A DNA stretch of 64,000 nucleotides, taken from Bacteroidota bacterium (GTDB lineage Bacteria > Bacteroidota > Bacteroidia > Chitinophagales > BACL12). The first letter of the stretch is position 1. Each line of letters starts with the position of its first letter. The notes below the pieces were generated by a model, which saw only the letters and a list, made by a program, of their open reading frames with translations, did no database searches and was not told the origin of the DNA. The stretch spans positions 186,001 through 250,000 of the forward strand of contig JADKEK010000009.1 in assembly GCA_016718035.1 (NCBI GenBank). Direction: 5' to 3'. The position numbers and the translations under genes were made by a program. Below are positions 1 through 9,411 of the stretch, one piece after another.

Positions 1-195
1 TAAGCACTTTTTTCATAATTGATGTGACGGTTTGATGATTAATAAATATGTTATATTCTAACAGATAGTGGTTGTTGCCTGATATAACAGAAGGTAAAGA
101 TAATTGTTTGGTTGGTCACCAACAAGTCATAAAAAGCCATGCTGTGACTTATGAACAACGGTTAAATCAGTTGGGGAAAAGGCTGAAAACTATGG
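1..195. other. Left edge, no gene recognised
   Basis: AT-rich sequence downstream of the PhnP-like gene. I see no convincing coding region, RNA gene or clear terminator. The only plus-strand reading frame here runs into the antisense of the hydrolase and has no recognisable protein features. Confidence 0.4.
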
Positions 196-957
196 TCAGA
201 GTTCAATTTTTAACCCGTCGTAAGCCAACTGCACATTGTGAGGTAATTCTTGTGATATATCAGCATGCAAACCCATTTGATGGGAAATATGCGTGAGATA
301 GGCCATTTCAGGTTTAACTTCATCAATTAAAGCGAGCGCTTCGGTAAGATTAAAGTGTGACATATGTGTTTCTTTTCTCAATGCATTGATTATCAACACT
401 TTAACATTTTTTAATTTTTCTTTTTCTATGTCTGAAATGTAATTGGCATCGGTGATGTAACAAAAATTTTGGATACGATAGCCAAAAACGGCCATCTTAT
501 GATGCATTACTTCTACCGGTTGAAATTTTGTTTCTCCTATATAAAATGGGCGGTTAGTGATGTTAAAAAACCTCAGTTCGGGCAAACCGGGGTACCACCC
601 ACCGTCGAATACATAGTGATATTCTTTCCTGATTGAAGCTTCTACCGCTTCAGTCAGGTATAAATCCATTGGTTTTTTTTGGAAAAAGTTAAACGCTCTA
701 ACGTCGTCGAGCCCTGCTGTATGGTCGCGATGCGGGTGGGTAAAAATGATAGCGTCGAGTTGGCTGATTTGCTCCCTCAGCATTTGTTGCCGGAAGTCTG
801 GCCCTACATCTATGGCGTAATTTTGCCCTGAAACCTGAATTAAAATGGAAGATCGAAGTCGTTTATCGTGAAGGTCGTTGCTGGAACACACATTACAAGT
901 GCACCCAATCATGGGAATGCCACCCGAAGTTCCAGATCCTAATACCCTGATTATCAA
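196..957 (-). CDS. PhnP-like metallo-beta-lactamase-fold hydrolase
   Basis: A 253-residue cytoplasmic metal-dependent hydrolase of the PhnP branch of the metallo-beta-lactamase fold; characterised PhnP is a cyclic ribose-phosphate phosphodiesterase. The N-terminal GSGTSGG (residues 7-13) is followed by Cys19, Cys21 and Cys24, which fit the structural zinc site of PhnP. HPHRDH at 74-79 is the HxHxDH di-metal motif, and THISH near the C-terminus supplies a late histidine. The reading frame begins with TTG, overlapping the stop of the upstream gene as TTGA, so the two are probably translationally coupled. No phosphonate (phn) genes are nearby, so a role in C-P lyase metabolism is not supported; the substrate is unknown. 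The fold is secure, the precise function is not. Confidence 0.85.
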   Translation of the reverse strand: MIIRVLGSGTSGGIPMIGCTCNVCSSNDLHDKRLRSSILIQVSGQNYAIDVGPDFRQQMLREQISQLDAIIFTHPHRDHTAGLDDVRAFNFFQKKPMDLYLTEAVEASIRKEYHYVFDGGWYPGLPELRFFNITNRPFYIGETKFQPVEVMHHKMAVFGYRIQNFCYITDANYISDIEKEKLKNVKVLIINALRKETHMSHFNLTEALALIDEVKPEMAYLTHISHQMGLHADISQELPHNVQLAYDGLKIEL

Positions 958-1226
958 ACCTTTACTGTTTGCAGCTGAATTTCGTTATAAAAATCGCGTG
1001 AAGTTTCGCTCAGTTCCGCTTCAGAGACACCAATTTTGCCCATAATTTCAATCAAGTTGTTGATTCTGGCCTCTGTTTCGTAATAACGATTAATAACTAT
1101 TACCTTTTTGCTCTCCAAAATACAATAGCCTGCAACGAAGTTTCCTCTTTCATAGCGCACGATGTAGCCGGATTCTTTGAGCAAATCCTCTATCTTTTTT
1201 AAAGTGGTGGTGGTATATTTAAACAT
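954..1226 (-). CDS. conserved hypothetical protein (90 aa)
   Basis: A small protein of 90 residues, predicted cytoplasmic, with no signal peptide or membrane segment. I do not recognise a named family; the charged, alternating helix/strand pattern looks like a compact alpha/beta fold. It lies directly upstream of the PhnP-like hydrolase and overlaps its TTG start by 4 nt, so the two are co-transcribed and probably coupled in translation. The tight linkage suggests a functional partner or an ancient operon. Start is the ATG at 1226. Confidence 0.7.
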   Translation of the reverse strand: MFKYTTTTLKKIEDLLKESGYIVRYERGNFVAGYCILESKKVIVINRYYETEARINNLIEIMGKIGVSEAELSETSRDFYNEIQLQTVKV

Positions 1227-1307
1227 TTATTTTTACGTTATTTGCAATATGTAGCGCCAAAGTTAGGCGCAGGGGTTTGGGAATAAAAAACAAGTAATGC
1301 ACATAAA

Positions 1308-1928
1308 ATGAGGATAATTATTGTAATAACGCTTTTTTCACTGAATTTAGGGCTTTCGGCACAGATTAATGCCGGCGATCCGGATGATAATGAGTTTCAC
1401 TTATTTGATGGTGGTTTTTCATTGGGAGCCAATTTCTCGCAGGTTGATGGTGATGCTTTGGCCGGATTTAACAAAATAGGGATAAATGCTGGTCCTATCA
1501 TTCATATCAACTTCAACCCGAATTGGAGTGCTAGTATGGAGTTATTATATTCACAAAAAGGGGCGCGTTCAAAACCCGACCCGAACAATTTGAACACATT
1601 TATTTTAGTAATGGATTATGCAGAAGTGCCAATTCTGGCAAATTACAATGATAAAAATCGATTAATATTCCAAGCTGGATTTTCGTATGGCCGATTGGTT
1701 AATTCGCGCGAAAAAATAAATGGGATTGAACAAAATATTGAAGGCGTTTTAGAAAATGATGAATTAAGTTATATAGTTGGCGGAACGTTTTTAGTTGGTG
1801 AAAAAAAACATATTGGTGTTAATTTAAGATATCAGGGTTCAATTACTAAAGTTGGTCCATCTGCTAATCCGAAAGTAGTAGGATTAATTAATAGATTAGT
1901 AACTGCAAGAGCCACTTATTATTTTTAA
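1308..1928 (+). CDS. outer-membrane beta-barrel protein, PorT-like
   Basis: A 206-residue exported protein. A signal peptide (hydrophobic stretch 3-16, ending at LSAQ) precedes alternating amphipathic strands typical of an eight-stranded barrel: SLGANFSQV, INAGPIIHINF, SASMELLYSQKG, EVPILANY, FQAGFSYGRLV, GVNLRYQGSI. It ends in an aromatic C-terminal strand (ATYYF), the usual outer-membrane targeting signature. The SxExxYSQKGA segment is common in the Bacteroidota 'porin family / outer membrane beta-barrel' group that includes PorT. It is transcribed alone and ends at a strong hairpin shared with the convergent gene. Ligand or function cannot be inferred. Confidence 0.8.
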   Translation: MRIIIVITLFSLNLGLSAQINAGDPDDNEFHLFDGGFSLGANFSQVDGDALAGFNKIGINAGPIIHINFNPNWSASMELLYSQKGARSKPDPNNLNTFILVMDYAEVPILANYNDKNRLIFQAGFSYGRLVNSREKINGIEQNIEGVLENDELSYIVGGTFLVGEKKHIGVNLRYQGSITKVGPSANPKVVGLINRLVTARATYYF

Positions 1929-1934
1929 TAGGCA

Positions 1935-1969
1935 TAAAAAAAGCGCTGAATAACTATTCAACGCTTTTA
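1935..1969. terminator. bidirectional rho-independent terminator
   Basis: A-rich left flank, inverted repeat AAAAGCGcTGAATA / TATTCAaCGCTTTT with a very short loop, and T-rich right flank. It lies between the convergent genes ending at 1928 and 1989 and can serve both strands. Confidence 0.8.
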
Positions 1970-1988
1970 AATTATTTTATACATTTAA

Positions 1989-3317
1989 TTAATGCCTGAT
2001 AAATCGTAGTGTGGTGATTTTATTTTCCATCATCACTTTCGCGAAATACATTCCTGTTGGTTTTCCGCTCATATCAATTAATACTTCTGTAGAGAAATTT
2101 TCTTCGTGTAAAAATTCATCTACAACAATTCCTAATTCATTATATATTGTAATATAAGCCGGCACTTCCTCCGTTGGAAGGCTAATATAAAATTCATCAT
2201 GGCCCGGGTTTGGTGAAATTTTGAAGTCACCAAATACTTCAGGTTTAAGGCGCAAACCTTCTGCCAGTGTATCTAACCAAGGAATACAACTTTCCCAAGT
2301 TGGGCTATTTTTTGCAAATTGTTTACCCACTTCTCCGTAATACATTACATCTAAAATATCTAATCCATCTTTACTATCTTGCTGATCACTTAAGTGATAA
2401 CCGTCATCTGCATCGAAAGATAATTCGCAAACATATTTTTTATCATCCCATAATCTTCTGATATCGCCATCACACCAAAAATTTGGGCCCCATAAAATAT
2501 AAGGTGATTTTGGATTTGCACCTTTATATTGTAATCGTGGGTCGGTCATATTTATTTGTGATTCAACCAACCATTTTACTGTCCAGTTGTTTTGGTAAGA
2601 AGTTGGTTCTGCTAATGAATAATATTCCACAATATCAGTATCAGCATAACCACCAAAATGGCGGGCACTCCAATACACGATTTTTAAATTGGGGAAATAT
2701 TCTTTGGCTTTATTAATAAACTGAATGTCGAGTTCCATAGTTTCTAATGCTTTATCAGGAAATACCGGAGGTACTGTTAATCCTTTTGCATTAAAATACA
2801 TCCAACCAATTTGCACTTGCTCTGGAGTATATCCTACGTCATAAACTTTTTGAACCAACAATTCCCAATAATCAACAAGGGTTGAGTCATTAGTAGCATA
2901 ACCGATATCTTTACCACCAACACAAAGATTGATAGCGTCAAGACAAGGGTTGAGATCATAATTTAATGAAGGTGTACGAATATGTTCTACTACCTTACCA
3001 TAAATATGTCCTGGAACAGAAGGTCCAAATCCGGCAACGAGCACTACGCCATCGCCAAAATTCACATTGCCATCACCATCAAGTGGTTTGATACCTTTTG
3101 CAATTGTTTTACCACTTTTTAAGTGTGGTCCGGTTAGTTCGTTAGATCCACCAGGATACATACCTGCCTGGTAACCCATGTATGTGCCTGTTTGCAAGTC
3201 GACAAATGGAGTTAACCCGGTATTGGGAGCTGCACAATTTGCCTGAGCATGCAATAAATTCGGGAGGGCAATCGCTATCCCTACTGCAAGAATTTTTGAA
3301 AATTTCATGAATTTCAT
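1989..3317 (-). CDS. secreted protein with T9SS type A sorting domain
   Basis: 442 residues. A Sec signal peptide (hydrophobic core about 8-20, cleavage after LLHAQ) leads to a ~340-residue body, then a type A T9SS C-terminal domain of about 80 residues beginning at FKISPNPG and ending in MYFAKVMMENKITTLRFIRH. The body mentions no catalytic motif I recognise; it contains several Cys pairs and aromatic-rich segments (IGWMYFNAKG, KIVYWSARHFGGY) that recall carbohydrate- or lyase-like secreted proteins of unknown function. The product is expected to be exported by T9SS and anchored at or released from the cell surface. A -7 element is present 33 nt upstream of the start. Confidence 0.8.
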   Translation of the reverse strand: MKFMKFSKILAVGIAIALPNLLHAQANCAAPNTGLTPFVDLQTGTYMGYQAGMYPGGSNELTGPHLKSGKTIAKGIKPLDGDGNVNFGDGVVLVAGFGPSVPGHIYGKVVEHIRTPSLNYDLNPCLDAINLCVGGKDIGYATNDSTLVDYWELLVQKVYDVGYTPEQVQIGWMYFNAKGLTVPPVFPDKALETMELDIQFINKAKEYFPNLKIVYWSARHFGGYADTDIVEYYSLAEPTSYQNNWTVKWLVESQINMTDPRLQYKGANPKSPYILWGPNFWCDGDIRRLWDDKKYVCELSFDADDGYHLSDQQDSKDGLDILDVMYYGEVGKQFAKNSPTWESCIPWLDTLAEGLRLKPEVFGDFKISPNPGHDEFYISLPTEEVPAYITIYNELGIVVDEFLHEENFSTEVLIDMSGKPTGMYFAKVMMENKITTLRFIRH

Positions 3318-3349
3318 ATGCTATTAATTGTGTTTTGTGGGAATAGTTG

Positions 3350-3357
3350 CAAAGATA
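3350..3357 (-). promoter_or_regulatory. -7 promoter element TATCTTTG
   Basis: Matches the Bacteroidota consensus TAnnTTTG on the minus strand, 33 nt upstream of the T9SS protein start at 3317. Confidence 0.6.
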
Positions 3358-3421
3358 TTAAATAATAAGCCCTGCTTGTTGAGGTTAAGACGAAAATTCT
3401 GTTAAAAAGGTGGTATGACCA

Positions 3422-4450
3422 TCAATCAAATAAGGAATAATTACTACTCGGCGGCAATTTTCCTAAATGTTTGTAAGCTTTATCAGTTGCTTCCCTGCCT
3501 CTGGGCGTGCGTTTGAGGTAACCTTCCTGAATTAAAAACGGTTCATAAACTTCCTCAATTGTCCCTGCGTCTTCGCCAACTGCGGTAGCAATGGTTGTTA
3601 ATCCGACCGGTCCGCCGGAAAATTTTTCGATGATATCACTAAGAATGCGATTATCCATTTCGTCGAGCCCGTGCTCATCTACATTTAAAGCAGTGAGTCC
3701 GTATCGGGCAATTTCAACATCAATAACACCTTTACCTTTTACCTGGGCAAAATCTCTGATTCGGCGAAGGAGGTTATTCGCAATTCGTGGTGTTCCTCTT
3801 GAACGACGAGCAATTTCAAACGAACCTTCTTGGGTAATGGTGGTATTTAATATAGCAGATGAACGCTCTACTATTTTTTGCAAAGTAGCGGCATCATAAT
3901 ATTCTATTCGTGAAGTAATACCAAAACAAGACCTTAATGGTGCACTCAGCATACCAGAACGAGTAGTGGCGCCGACAAGTGTAAATGGGTTCAGATTAAT
4001 TTGAATGGAACGGGCATTGGGGCCGGTTTCAATCATGATATCAATCTTAAAATCCTCCATTGCCTGATAGAGATACTCCTCCACTACAGTGCTGAGCCGA
4101 TGAATTTCATCAATAAATAACACATCGCGTTCTTCGAGACTGGTTAATAATCCTGCCAAATCACCTGGTTTTTCTAATACAGGCCCTGAGGTAATTTTCA
4201 TGTTTACCCCGAGTTCATTGGCAACTATAAATGAAAGGGTTGTTTTTCCTAAACCCGGAGGCCCGTGTAATAAAACGTGATCGAGTGCTTCGCCTCGTTG
4301 TTTTGCTGCAGCAATAAATACTTTTAGATTATCTACTATTCTATCCTGACCCTGAAACTCAAAAAAGCCTTGCGGGCGCATAGCCTTTTCAAATTCCTTT
4401 TCAGAATTTGTCATAAAATCATCGGTAGGGTCTAAATTCGGATTTTTCAC
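3422..4450 (-). CDS. ruvB: Holliday junction branch migration helicase RuvB
   Basis: RuvB is the hexameric AAA+ motor that, with RuvA, drives branch migration of Holliday junctions. Walker A is GPPGLGKTT, Walker B region FIDEIHRL, sensor GATTRSG, and the C-terminal winged-helix DNA-binding domain ends with [17 protein letters not shown] chose the GTG at 4450 rather than the ATG at 4504. It gives 342 residues, the usual family length, with an N-terminus (KNPNLDP) like other Bacteroidota RuvB proteins, and a perfect TATCTTTG -7 element lies just 7 nt upstream, so the farther ATG would be upstream of the transcript. No ruvA or ruvC is adjacent, as is common in this phylum. Confidence 0.95.
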   Translation of the reverse strand: MKNPNLDPTDDFMTNSEKEFEKAMRPQGFFEFQGQDRIVDNLKVFIAAAKQRGEALDHVLLHGPPGLGKTTLSFIVANELGVNMKITSGPVLEKPGDLAGLLTSLEERDVLFIDEIHRLSTVVEEYLYQAMEDFKIDIMIETGPNARSIQINLNPFTLVGATTRSGMLSAPLRSCFGITSRIEYYDAATLQKIVERSSAILNTTITQEGSFEIARRSRGTPRIANNLLRRIRDFAQVKGKGVIDVEIARYGLTALNVDEHGLDEMDNRILSDIIEKFSGGPVGLTTIATAVGEDAGTIEEVYEPFLIQEGYLKRTPRGREATDKAYKHLGKLPPSSNYSLFD

Positions 4451-4457
4451 TGAGAAA

Positions 4458-4465
4458 CAAAGATA
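4458..4465 (-). promoter_or_regulatory. -7 promoter element of ruvB (TATCTTTG)
   Basis: Perfect TAnnTTTG on the minus strand, 7 nt before the GTG start. Its position decides the choice of start codon for ruvB and implies a nearly leaderless transcript. Confidence 0.65.
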
Positions 4466-4642
4466 CAGTGTAGGAAATAGAAAACACACCTTAATATTTT
4501 CCACATATTGAGGAGTATTTCCTCATAAAATAAGTAGTTACTTTTATGAGTTAATATGCGAAAGTCCTGATTTTAAAGGATTTCAAGTAAAATCGGATTT
4601 TTGGCTCACTATTTTCAATAAACATATACAAATCTAAAAAAA

Positions 4643-5539
4643 ATGAAAAAGTATCTTTTAATGTTCAGCTTCGCGCCATTACTGTTTGCATGTAACCAGG
4701 GAAAAATTGACGAACTAGAAAAACAAAATGCCGATTTACAAGGTAAAAGCACCGAGTATAAAGCAGGTTGGGACGCTGCGCTAAATGAAATTGGTGATTA
4801 TATGAGTATGATGAATGAAATCGACTCTAACCTCATCGAAATCAAAAGAACAGAAGGTTTAATTGATGCCAATTTAAATAATGAAGGTAGATCAAAAGAC
4901 CAGCAAAAACAAGATATTGTTGCCAATATCAATGCTTTGAATGATTTAATTCAGAAAAACAAAAACCTTGTTAGCGAACTCGACCGCAAATACAAAGGCA
5001 ATGCTTTAAAGATTAAAGAATTAGATCAAAAAATTGCTTTGTTAAACGAACAATTAGCGCAAAAAGAATCTGATTTATTAGCTCTTAAAACTGAGTTAGA
5101 AAAAGCTAATTATCAAATTGCATCACTTTCTACAGATTTAAGTACCATTACAGTTCAAAAAGTAGAACTCGAAGAGCAAAATACGCAACAAGCGGAAGTT
5201 ATTGCTAAACAAACTGACGACTTAAACACTGCATATTATATTGCCGGTACTTATAAAGAATTAAAAGAATTAGGTGTTGTTGACAAAGAAGGTGGATTTA
5301 TCGGAATAGGTGCAAATAAAGAACTTGTAAATAATTTTGATGCGAGTGCATTCACTAAAGTTGATATTCGTAAATTCAAAGAATTATCTATCAACTCAAA
5401 AAGTGCAAAAGTAATTACTACCCACTCAACTGACTCTTATACATTAGTTGAAGGTGACAAAACAATTGAGGAATTAGTTATTGATAATCCGGATGCGTTC
5501 TGGAAATCCTCTAAGTTTCTGGTTGTGCTGACAGATTGA
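4643..5539 (+). CDS. coiled-coil lipoprotein
   Basis: 298 residues. A lipoprotein signal (hydrophobic 4-16, lipobox LLFAC with the lipidated Cys at 17) is followed by a long helical coiled coil from about residue 20 to 190, rich in heptads such as KIDELEKQNADLQ and ELDQKIALLNEQLAQKESDL. The C-terminal ~100 residues form a small folded domain. The Bacteroidota lipoprotein-export signal (acidic residues right after Cys) is weak here: NQGKIDE. It is expected in the cell envelope, possibly as a periplasmic spacer or scaffold. Function unknown; transcribed alone and closed by a hairpin. Confidence 0.8.
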   Translation: MKKYLLMFSFAPLLFACNQGKIDELEKQNADLQGKSTEYKAGWDAALNEIGDYMSMMNEIDSNLIEIKRTEGLIDANLNNEGRSKDQQKQDIVANINALNDLIQKNKNLVSELDRKYKGNALKIKELDQKIALLNEQLAQKESDLLALKTELEKANYQIASLSTDLSTITVQKVELEEQNTQQAEVIAKQTDDLNTAYYIAGTYKELKELGVVDKEGGFIGIGANKELVNNFDASAFTKVDIRKFKELSINSKSAKVITTHSTDSYTLVEGDKTIEELVIDNPDAFWKSSKFLVVLTD

Positions 5540-5577
5540 TACTTCTGAATGGCTGTTAAGAGAAGTATTATCTAAAG

Positions 5578-5607
5578 AATAGGAGCTCCGTTTGGGGCTC
5601 CTTTCTT
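5578..5607 (+). terminator. rho-independent terminator
   Basis: Inverted repeat AGGAGC...GGGGCTCC followed by TTTCTT, 40 nt after the lipoprotein stop. It faces the convergent permease gene. Confidence 0.7.
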
Positions 5608-5625
5608 ATTTAATGAGATGACCAA

Positions 5626-7059
5626 TTAATTGGCGTTTTGTTTTTTTACGATGTAATAAATAGGAATACCTATTGCAATAAAACTTAATCCTGTTAAACT
5701 TTCATTCGGCATAGTAATAAGTGTATTAATTACTAAACCAATTGCCACAAGCAAAAATATAATTGGGATTACCGGATAACCAATCACTTTTGCAGTAATC
5801 TTTACACGCTGAATAGACCCATCTTCTTCATTGATTACCTTTTTCCCAAGCATCTTCATATATAAAAGACCTGCAGCCCCGCTGCCATAAGCAATAAACG
5901 AAGCAAAAATGAGCATGTCTGTCAATTGGTCGAATGTGCCCGACATAACTAATACACTACTCCAAATCATTTGAAATAATAATGACTTATGGGGAGTATG
6001 ATATTTAGGATGTGTTTCGCCAAAACTTTTAAAAAATAATTTTTGTTTAGCCATTTGATGATAAATACGTGGCGACGACATTAAACTTGCATTGGTGGCG
6101 CCAAACGTACTCAACATAATTAAAATAGATATTAAGGTATAGCCTATTCCCGGTAAAATGGTTTGAGCAACTTCTGCTGCAGCAATTTTATTTTTTGCCG
6201 CATCAATATCTACAAAAGTTTGAACAGGTAACACGCGTAAATACACAACATTCACTAAAGTATAAATAATCATTACCACGGCAGTTCCACCAATAATAGC
6301 AATTGGAATATTGCGTTTGGGATTTTTTACTTCTCCTCCTATGTAGGATAAATTTACCCAACCATCATAAGCCCAAAATGCGGCTAACATGGCCGTAAAT
6401 AACCCTGAAATTAAATTAAAATCCTGCGCCTGAATTAACTGAGCATTTTGTGTGGTTATATCACTTTTCGTATGATACAAAAAGAACCCTGCAAAAATGA
6501 GAAACAGAATACCGGCAATTTTCCCCCACGAAAAAATATCATTAATAACACCACCTTTTTTTACTCCGAAATAATTAATTATTGTTAATGCAATAATGGT
6601 AGCAATGGCAAATAATTTAACTCCCGAATTGGCAAATGGAAAAATAAATTTTCCGATATGGACATTCGCCCATGAATCAAAAGGAGAACCGAATGGAGCG
6701 AGGTTGTTTACCGATTCGGAAAATACATAAGCTATAGACGCAATTGATGCAGATTGAATTACCGTAAAACAAGTCCATCCAAATAAAAACCCGAAGAACC
6801 TGCCATAAATAATTCTGAAATATTCAAATTGTCCTCCGCCCTCTTCGGTTAATGAAGCCAAACCTGAATAAGTGAACACACCAAACATAGATATTATACC
6901 GGCCAATAACCATGCAAGCAAAATGAGGTTACTATCCATAAGGGTAGAACTCATTGGTGCAATTTTTTTGAATACCCCACTTCCAATCATAGAGCTGATA
7001 ACCAACAAAATTGCCGTAGTTAAGCCGAGTGCCCTTTTGAGTTCCGGTTGTTTGTTCAT
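5626..7059 (-). CDS. APC-family amino-acid permease
   Basis: A 477-residue inner-membrane transporter of the amino acid-polyamine-organocation superfamily, with about 12 hydrophobic segments. The first helix carries the family signature SSMIGSGVF, whose unwound G-S/T-G segment binds the substrate amino group and carboxylate. TM6 region AFWAYDGWVNLSYIGGEVKNP is the conserved second substrate-binding segment. Characterised relatives include LAT-type and YfnA-like amino-acid/proton symporters; the substrate cannot be read from sequence. An ATG at 7101 would add 14 residues, but the ATG at 7059 matches family length and has a near-consensus TAACTTTT box just upstream. Confidence 0.88.
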   Translation of the reverse strand: MNKQPELKRALGLTTAILLVISSMIGSGVFKKIAPMSSTLMDSNLILLAWLLAGIISMFGVFTYSGLASLTEEGGGQFEYFRIIYGRFFGFLFGWTCFTVIQSASIASIAYVFSESVNNLAPFGSPFDSWANVHIGKFIFPFANSGVKLFAIATIIALTIINYFGVKKGGVINDIFSWGKIAGILFLIFAGFFLYHTKSDITTQNAQLIQAQDFNLISGLFTAMLAAFWAYDGWVNLSYIGGEVKNPKRNIPIAIIGGTAVVMIIYTLVNVVYLRVLPVQTFVDIDAAKNKIAAAEVAQTILPGIGYTLISILIMLSTFGATNASLMSSPRIYHQMAKQKLFFKSFGETHPKYHTPHKSLLFQMIWSSVLVMSGTFDQLTDMLIFASFIAYGSGAAGLLYMKMLGKKVINEEDGSIQRVKITAKVIGYPVIPIIFLLVAIGLVINTLITMPNESLTGLSFIAIGIPIYYIVKKQNAN

Positions 7060-7175
7060 AGTGTAAGAATAAGGAAAAGTTATAACAGTATCCGATTTCA
7101 TCCTGTTTACGATTTGTTAAAGTAGTCGGTGTAAGGTTGATTTTGAAAATTCATTGACTACTGCCACCTGAATCG

Positions 7176-7183
7176 TATCTTTG
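7176..7183 (+). promoter_or_regulatory. icd promoter: -7 TATCTTTG with -33 TTG
   Basis: TATCTTTG lies 25 nt upstream of the icd ATG, with TTG at 7154-7156 and a 19-nt spacer. This is the canonical Bacteroidota housekeeping promoter arrangement. Confidence 0.7.
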
Positions 7184-7207
7184 CGGTCAAATTAAAAAAG
7201 AACAACA

Positions 7208-8509
7208 ATGAGTGGTCAAAAAATTACAATTGCAAACGGGAAACTGAATGTTCCCGATAATCCCATTATACCATTTATAGAAGGCGATGGCACAGGTGCT
7301 GATATTTGGGCGGCTTCGGTTCGCGTTTTTGATGCAGCTGTTGAAAAAGCTTATGGCGGTAAACGCAAAATTGAATGGAAAGAGGTTTTAGCCGGTGAAA
7401 AATCTTTTAATGCAACAGGCAGCTGGCTTCCGGACGAAACATTAGATGCTTTCCGCGAATACTTAGTTGGTATTAAAGGTCCGCTTACCACTCCGGTTGG
7501 TGGTGGTATCCGCTCATTAAATGTGGCTTTACGTCAAATTTTAGATTTATATGTATGTCTGCGCCCGGTGCGTTATTTCGAAGGTGTTCCATCTCCGGTT
7601 AAAACCCCTGAGAAGGTAGACATGGTTATTTTCCGTGAAAATACCGAAGATATATATGCAGGTATCGATTGGCAGGGAAATGGCGAATTAGCTACTAAAT
7701 TTTTAAGCTGGCTGAAAGAAAATTCTCCTAAAGATTTTGATAAAATCCGTTTTGGCTCAAAGGAAAAAGCTGATGCATGGCAAAAAGATTTAACTACCGT
7801 TGGTATGCCATTCCGTGATATTGACACTATGGTTGGTATTGGTATTAAACCGGTAAGTTATTTAGGAACTGAACGTTTAGTTTATTCTGCTATTGATTAT
7901 GCTATCAAACATAATCGCAAAAGCGTAAATATTGTACATAAAGGAAATATCATGAAATTCACTGAAGGTGGTTTCAGAGATTGGGGTTATCAGGTTGCTA
8001 AAGAATTTTTTGGTGCAGTTGAAATTGATGGTGGTCCATGGTGTGTTATTCCTGAAGGAAAACCAGGTGCAGGTATCGTAATTAAAGATTCTATTGCTGA
8101 TATCACTTTGCAACAAGTATTAACTCGTCCTGATGAATTTGATGTTATTGCAACATTAAACCTCAATGGCGATTATTTAAGCGATGCGTTAGCTGCTCAG
8201 GTGGGAGGTATAGGTATTGCTCCGGGTGCTAATATTAATTATGTAAGCGGACATGCGATATTTGAAGCAACTCATGGTACAGCACCTAAATATGCTAATC
8301 AGGATAAAGTAAATCCGGGTTCAGTTATTTTAAGTGGTTGTATGATGTTCGAATATTTAGGATGGCAGGAAGCAAATGACCTTATCATTAAAGGTATAGA
8401 AAAATCAATAGCTGCAAAACGTGTTACTTACGATTTCCACCGATTAATGGAAGGCGCTACCATGTTAAAATGTAGTGAGTTTGGTGATGAAATTATCAGT
8501 CATATGTAA
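7208..8509 (+). CDS. icd: NADP-dependent isocitrate dehydrogenase
   Basis: 433 residues, E. coli Icd-type homodimer, which oxidatively decarboxylates isocitrate to 2-oxoglutarate in the TCA cycle and supplies NADPH. Visible features: N-terminal [13 protein letters not shown], the substrate loop [13 protein letters not shown] with the Ser equivalent to the AceK phosphorylation site, [11 protein letters not shown], the catalytic Lys/Tyr segments, the metal-binding segment [18 protein letters not shown], and the NADP-region [15 protein letters not shown]. Length is slightly above the 416 of E. coli. No aceK or glyoxylate-shunt gene is in the window. It is a monocistronic unit with a clear promoter and terminator. 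Confidence 0.97.
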   Translation: MSGQKITIANGKLNVPDNPIIPFIEGDGTGADIWAASVRVFDAAVEKAYGGKRKIEWKEVLAGEKSFNATGSWLPDETLDAFREYLVGIKGPLTTPVGGGIRSLNVALRQILDLYVCLRPVRYFEGVPSPVKTPEKVDMVIFRENTEDIYAGIDWQGNGELATKFLSWLKENSPKDFDKIRFGSKEKADAWQKDLTTVGMPFRDIDTMVGIGIKPVSYLGTERLVYSAIDYAIKHNRKSVNIVHKGNIMKFTEGGFRDWGYQVAKEFFGAVEIDGGPWCVIPEGKPGAGIVIKDSIADITLQQVLTRPDEFDVIATLNLNGDYLSDALAAQVGGIGIAPGANINYVSGHAIFEATHGTAPKYANQDKVNPGSVILSGCMMFEYLGWQEANDLIIKGIEKSIAAKRVTYDFHRLMEGATMLKCSEFGDEIISHM

Positions 8510-8536
8510 TATCACAGATTACAAAAAGCTAAATAC

Positions 8537-8568
8537 AAAAAAGGAGTCTCGTTGAGGCTCCTTTTTTT
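8537..8568 (+). terminator. rho-independent terminator of icd
   Basis: AAAAAAGGAG(tctcgttgagg)CTCCTTTTTTT: a G+C stem flanked by A and T runs, 28 nt after the icd stop. Confidence 0.85.
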
Positions 8569-8594
8569 GTGTCCTTAGTTTTGTAAGTAAATGG

Positions 8595-8602
8595 TATATT
8601 TG
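8595..8602 (+). promoter_or_regulatory. -7 promoter element TATATTTG
   Basis: Perfect TAnnTTTG 13 nt upstream of the lipoprotein ATG at 8616. Confidence 0.6.
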
Positions 8603-8615
8603 TTTACACAGCGGT

Positions 8616-9386
8616 ATGAGATACACTATTATTCTGACATGTTTAGCAAGTATTGTTTGCAGTTCCTGCGATGTAAACACCAATAGTCATAGGGACACCG
8701 ATCCTGTTATTTATTTAACAACCCTGGAAGCAACTCCAAATGCTCCGGACTTTGAAAAAAATATTTACGACAGGGTTGCTGTTGTGAATGATAGCGGCGA
8801 ATTTTATATTGACGGCAGAGTTTTAGACAAGGCTGATACCGCTTATTTAATAGGCACAAAAGTTGGCAGGTCGAATTTAACAGAATGGGTGAATGCCACA
8901 GATTATAAAAGATTTCATAGTTCATTTAGTGTTATTCAAGGTATCATAATAGATGCTTATGAAATTCGTATCGGAGAAGGAAGATTAAGCAAACTTGTGT
9001 GGCTCTCGGGAAAAAATATTTATCCTGCGCCATGGATTAATATCGACACACTCAAACAAGGTGATTCGGTAATTATTCAACGGTTCGGCGACTTTGAACC
9101 TTATAAGGGTGTGCTCACGCAAGATGTTAAAGAACATACTGATTATGTAATTATCAAATACAATGAATACAATGGCAGCGACGCCTTCGATTATGATGAA
9201 GTATTTATTCAAAAACATCCTGCACAACTTGCTGATATTCATCCGGGAGCCATTATGTATTTTGATAAAATGTATTGGGTAATGATTTTAGGCACTCGCG
9301 ACGATACGCATATTATTGTTCGGCAAAATGGATTTCCTGCTAAAGATATGATTGTGCCGATAAGCAAATTGGAAGTGTATAAATAA
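8616..9386 (+). CDS. hypothetical lipoprotein
   Basis: 256 residues. N-terminal hydrophobic stretch 4-14 ends in VCSSC, a lipobox with the lipidated Cys at 18, followed by DVNTN, so the mature protein should be membrane-anchored in the envelope. The rest is rich in beta-strand patterns, with short repeats built around 'Y.VIKYNEYNG' and 'VMILGTRDDTHIIV', suggestive of a beta-sandwich or SH3-like barrel. I do not recognise a family or catalytic motif. It precedes an APC permease by 25 nt on the same strand and may be co-transcribed with it, but no functional link is evident. Confidence 0.7.
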   Translation: MRYTIILTCLASIVCSSCDVNTNSHRDTDPVIYLTTLEATPNAPDFEKNIYDRVAVVNDSGEFYIDGRVLDKADTAYLIGTKVGRSNLTEWVNATDYKRFHSSFSVIQGIIIDAYEIRIGEGRLSKLVWLSGKNIYPAPWINIDTLKQGDSVIIQRFGDFEPYKGVLTQDVKEHTDYVIIKYNEYNGSDAFDYDEVFIQKHPAQLADIHPGAIMYFDKMYWVMILGTRDDTHIIVRQNGFPAKDMIVPISKLEVYK

Positions 9387-9411
9387 TTAAATGTCACCTT
9401 TAAATTAATTC

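Noticed and set aside
72..296. Small plus-strand gene at the left edge
   Set aside because: Its second half is antisense to the PhnP-like gene and the product has no recognisable features or ribosome/promoter context.
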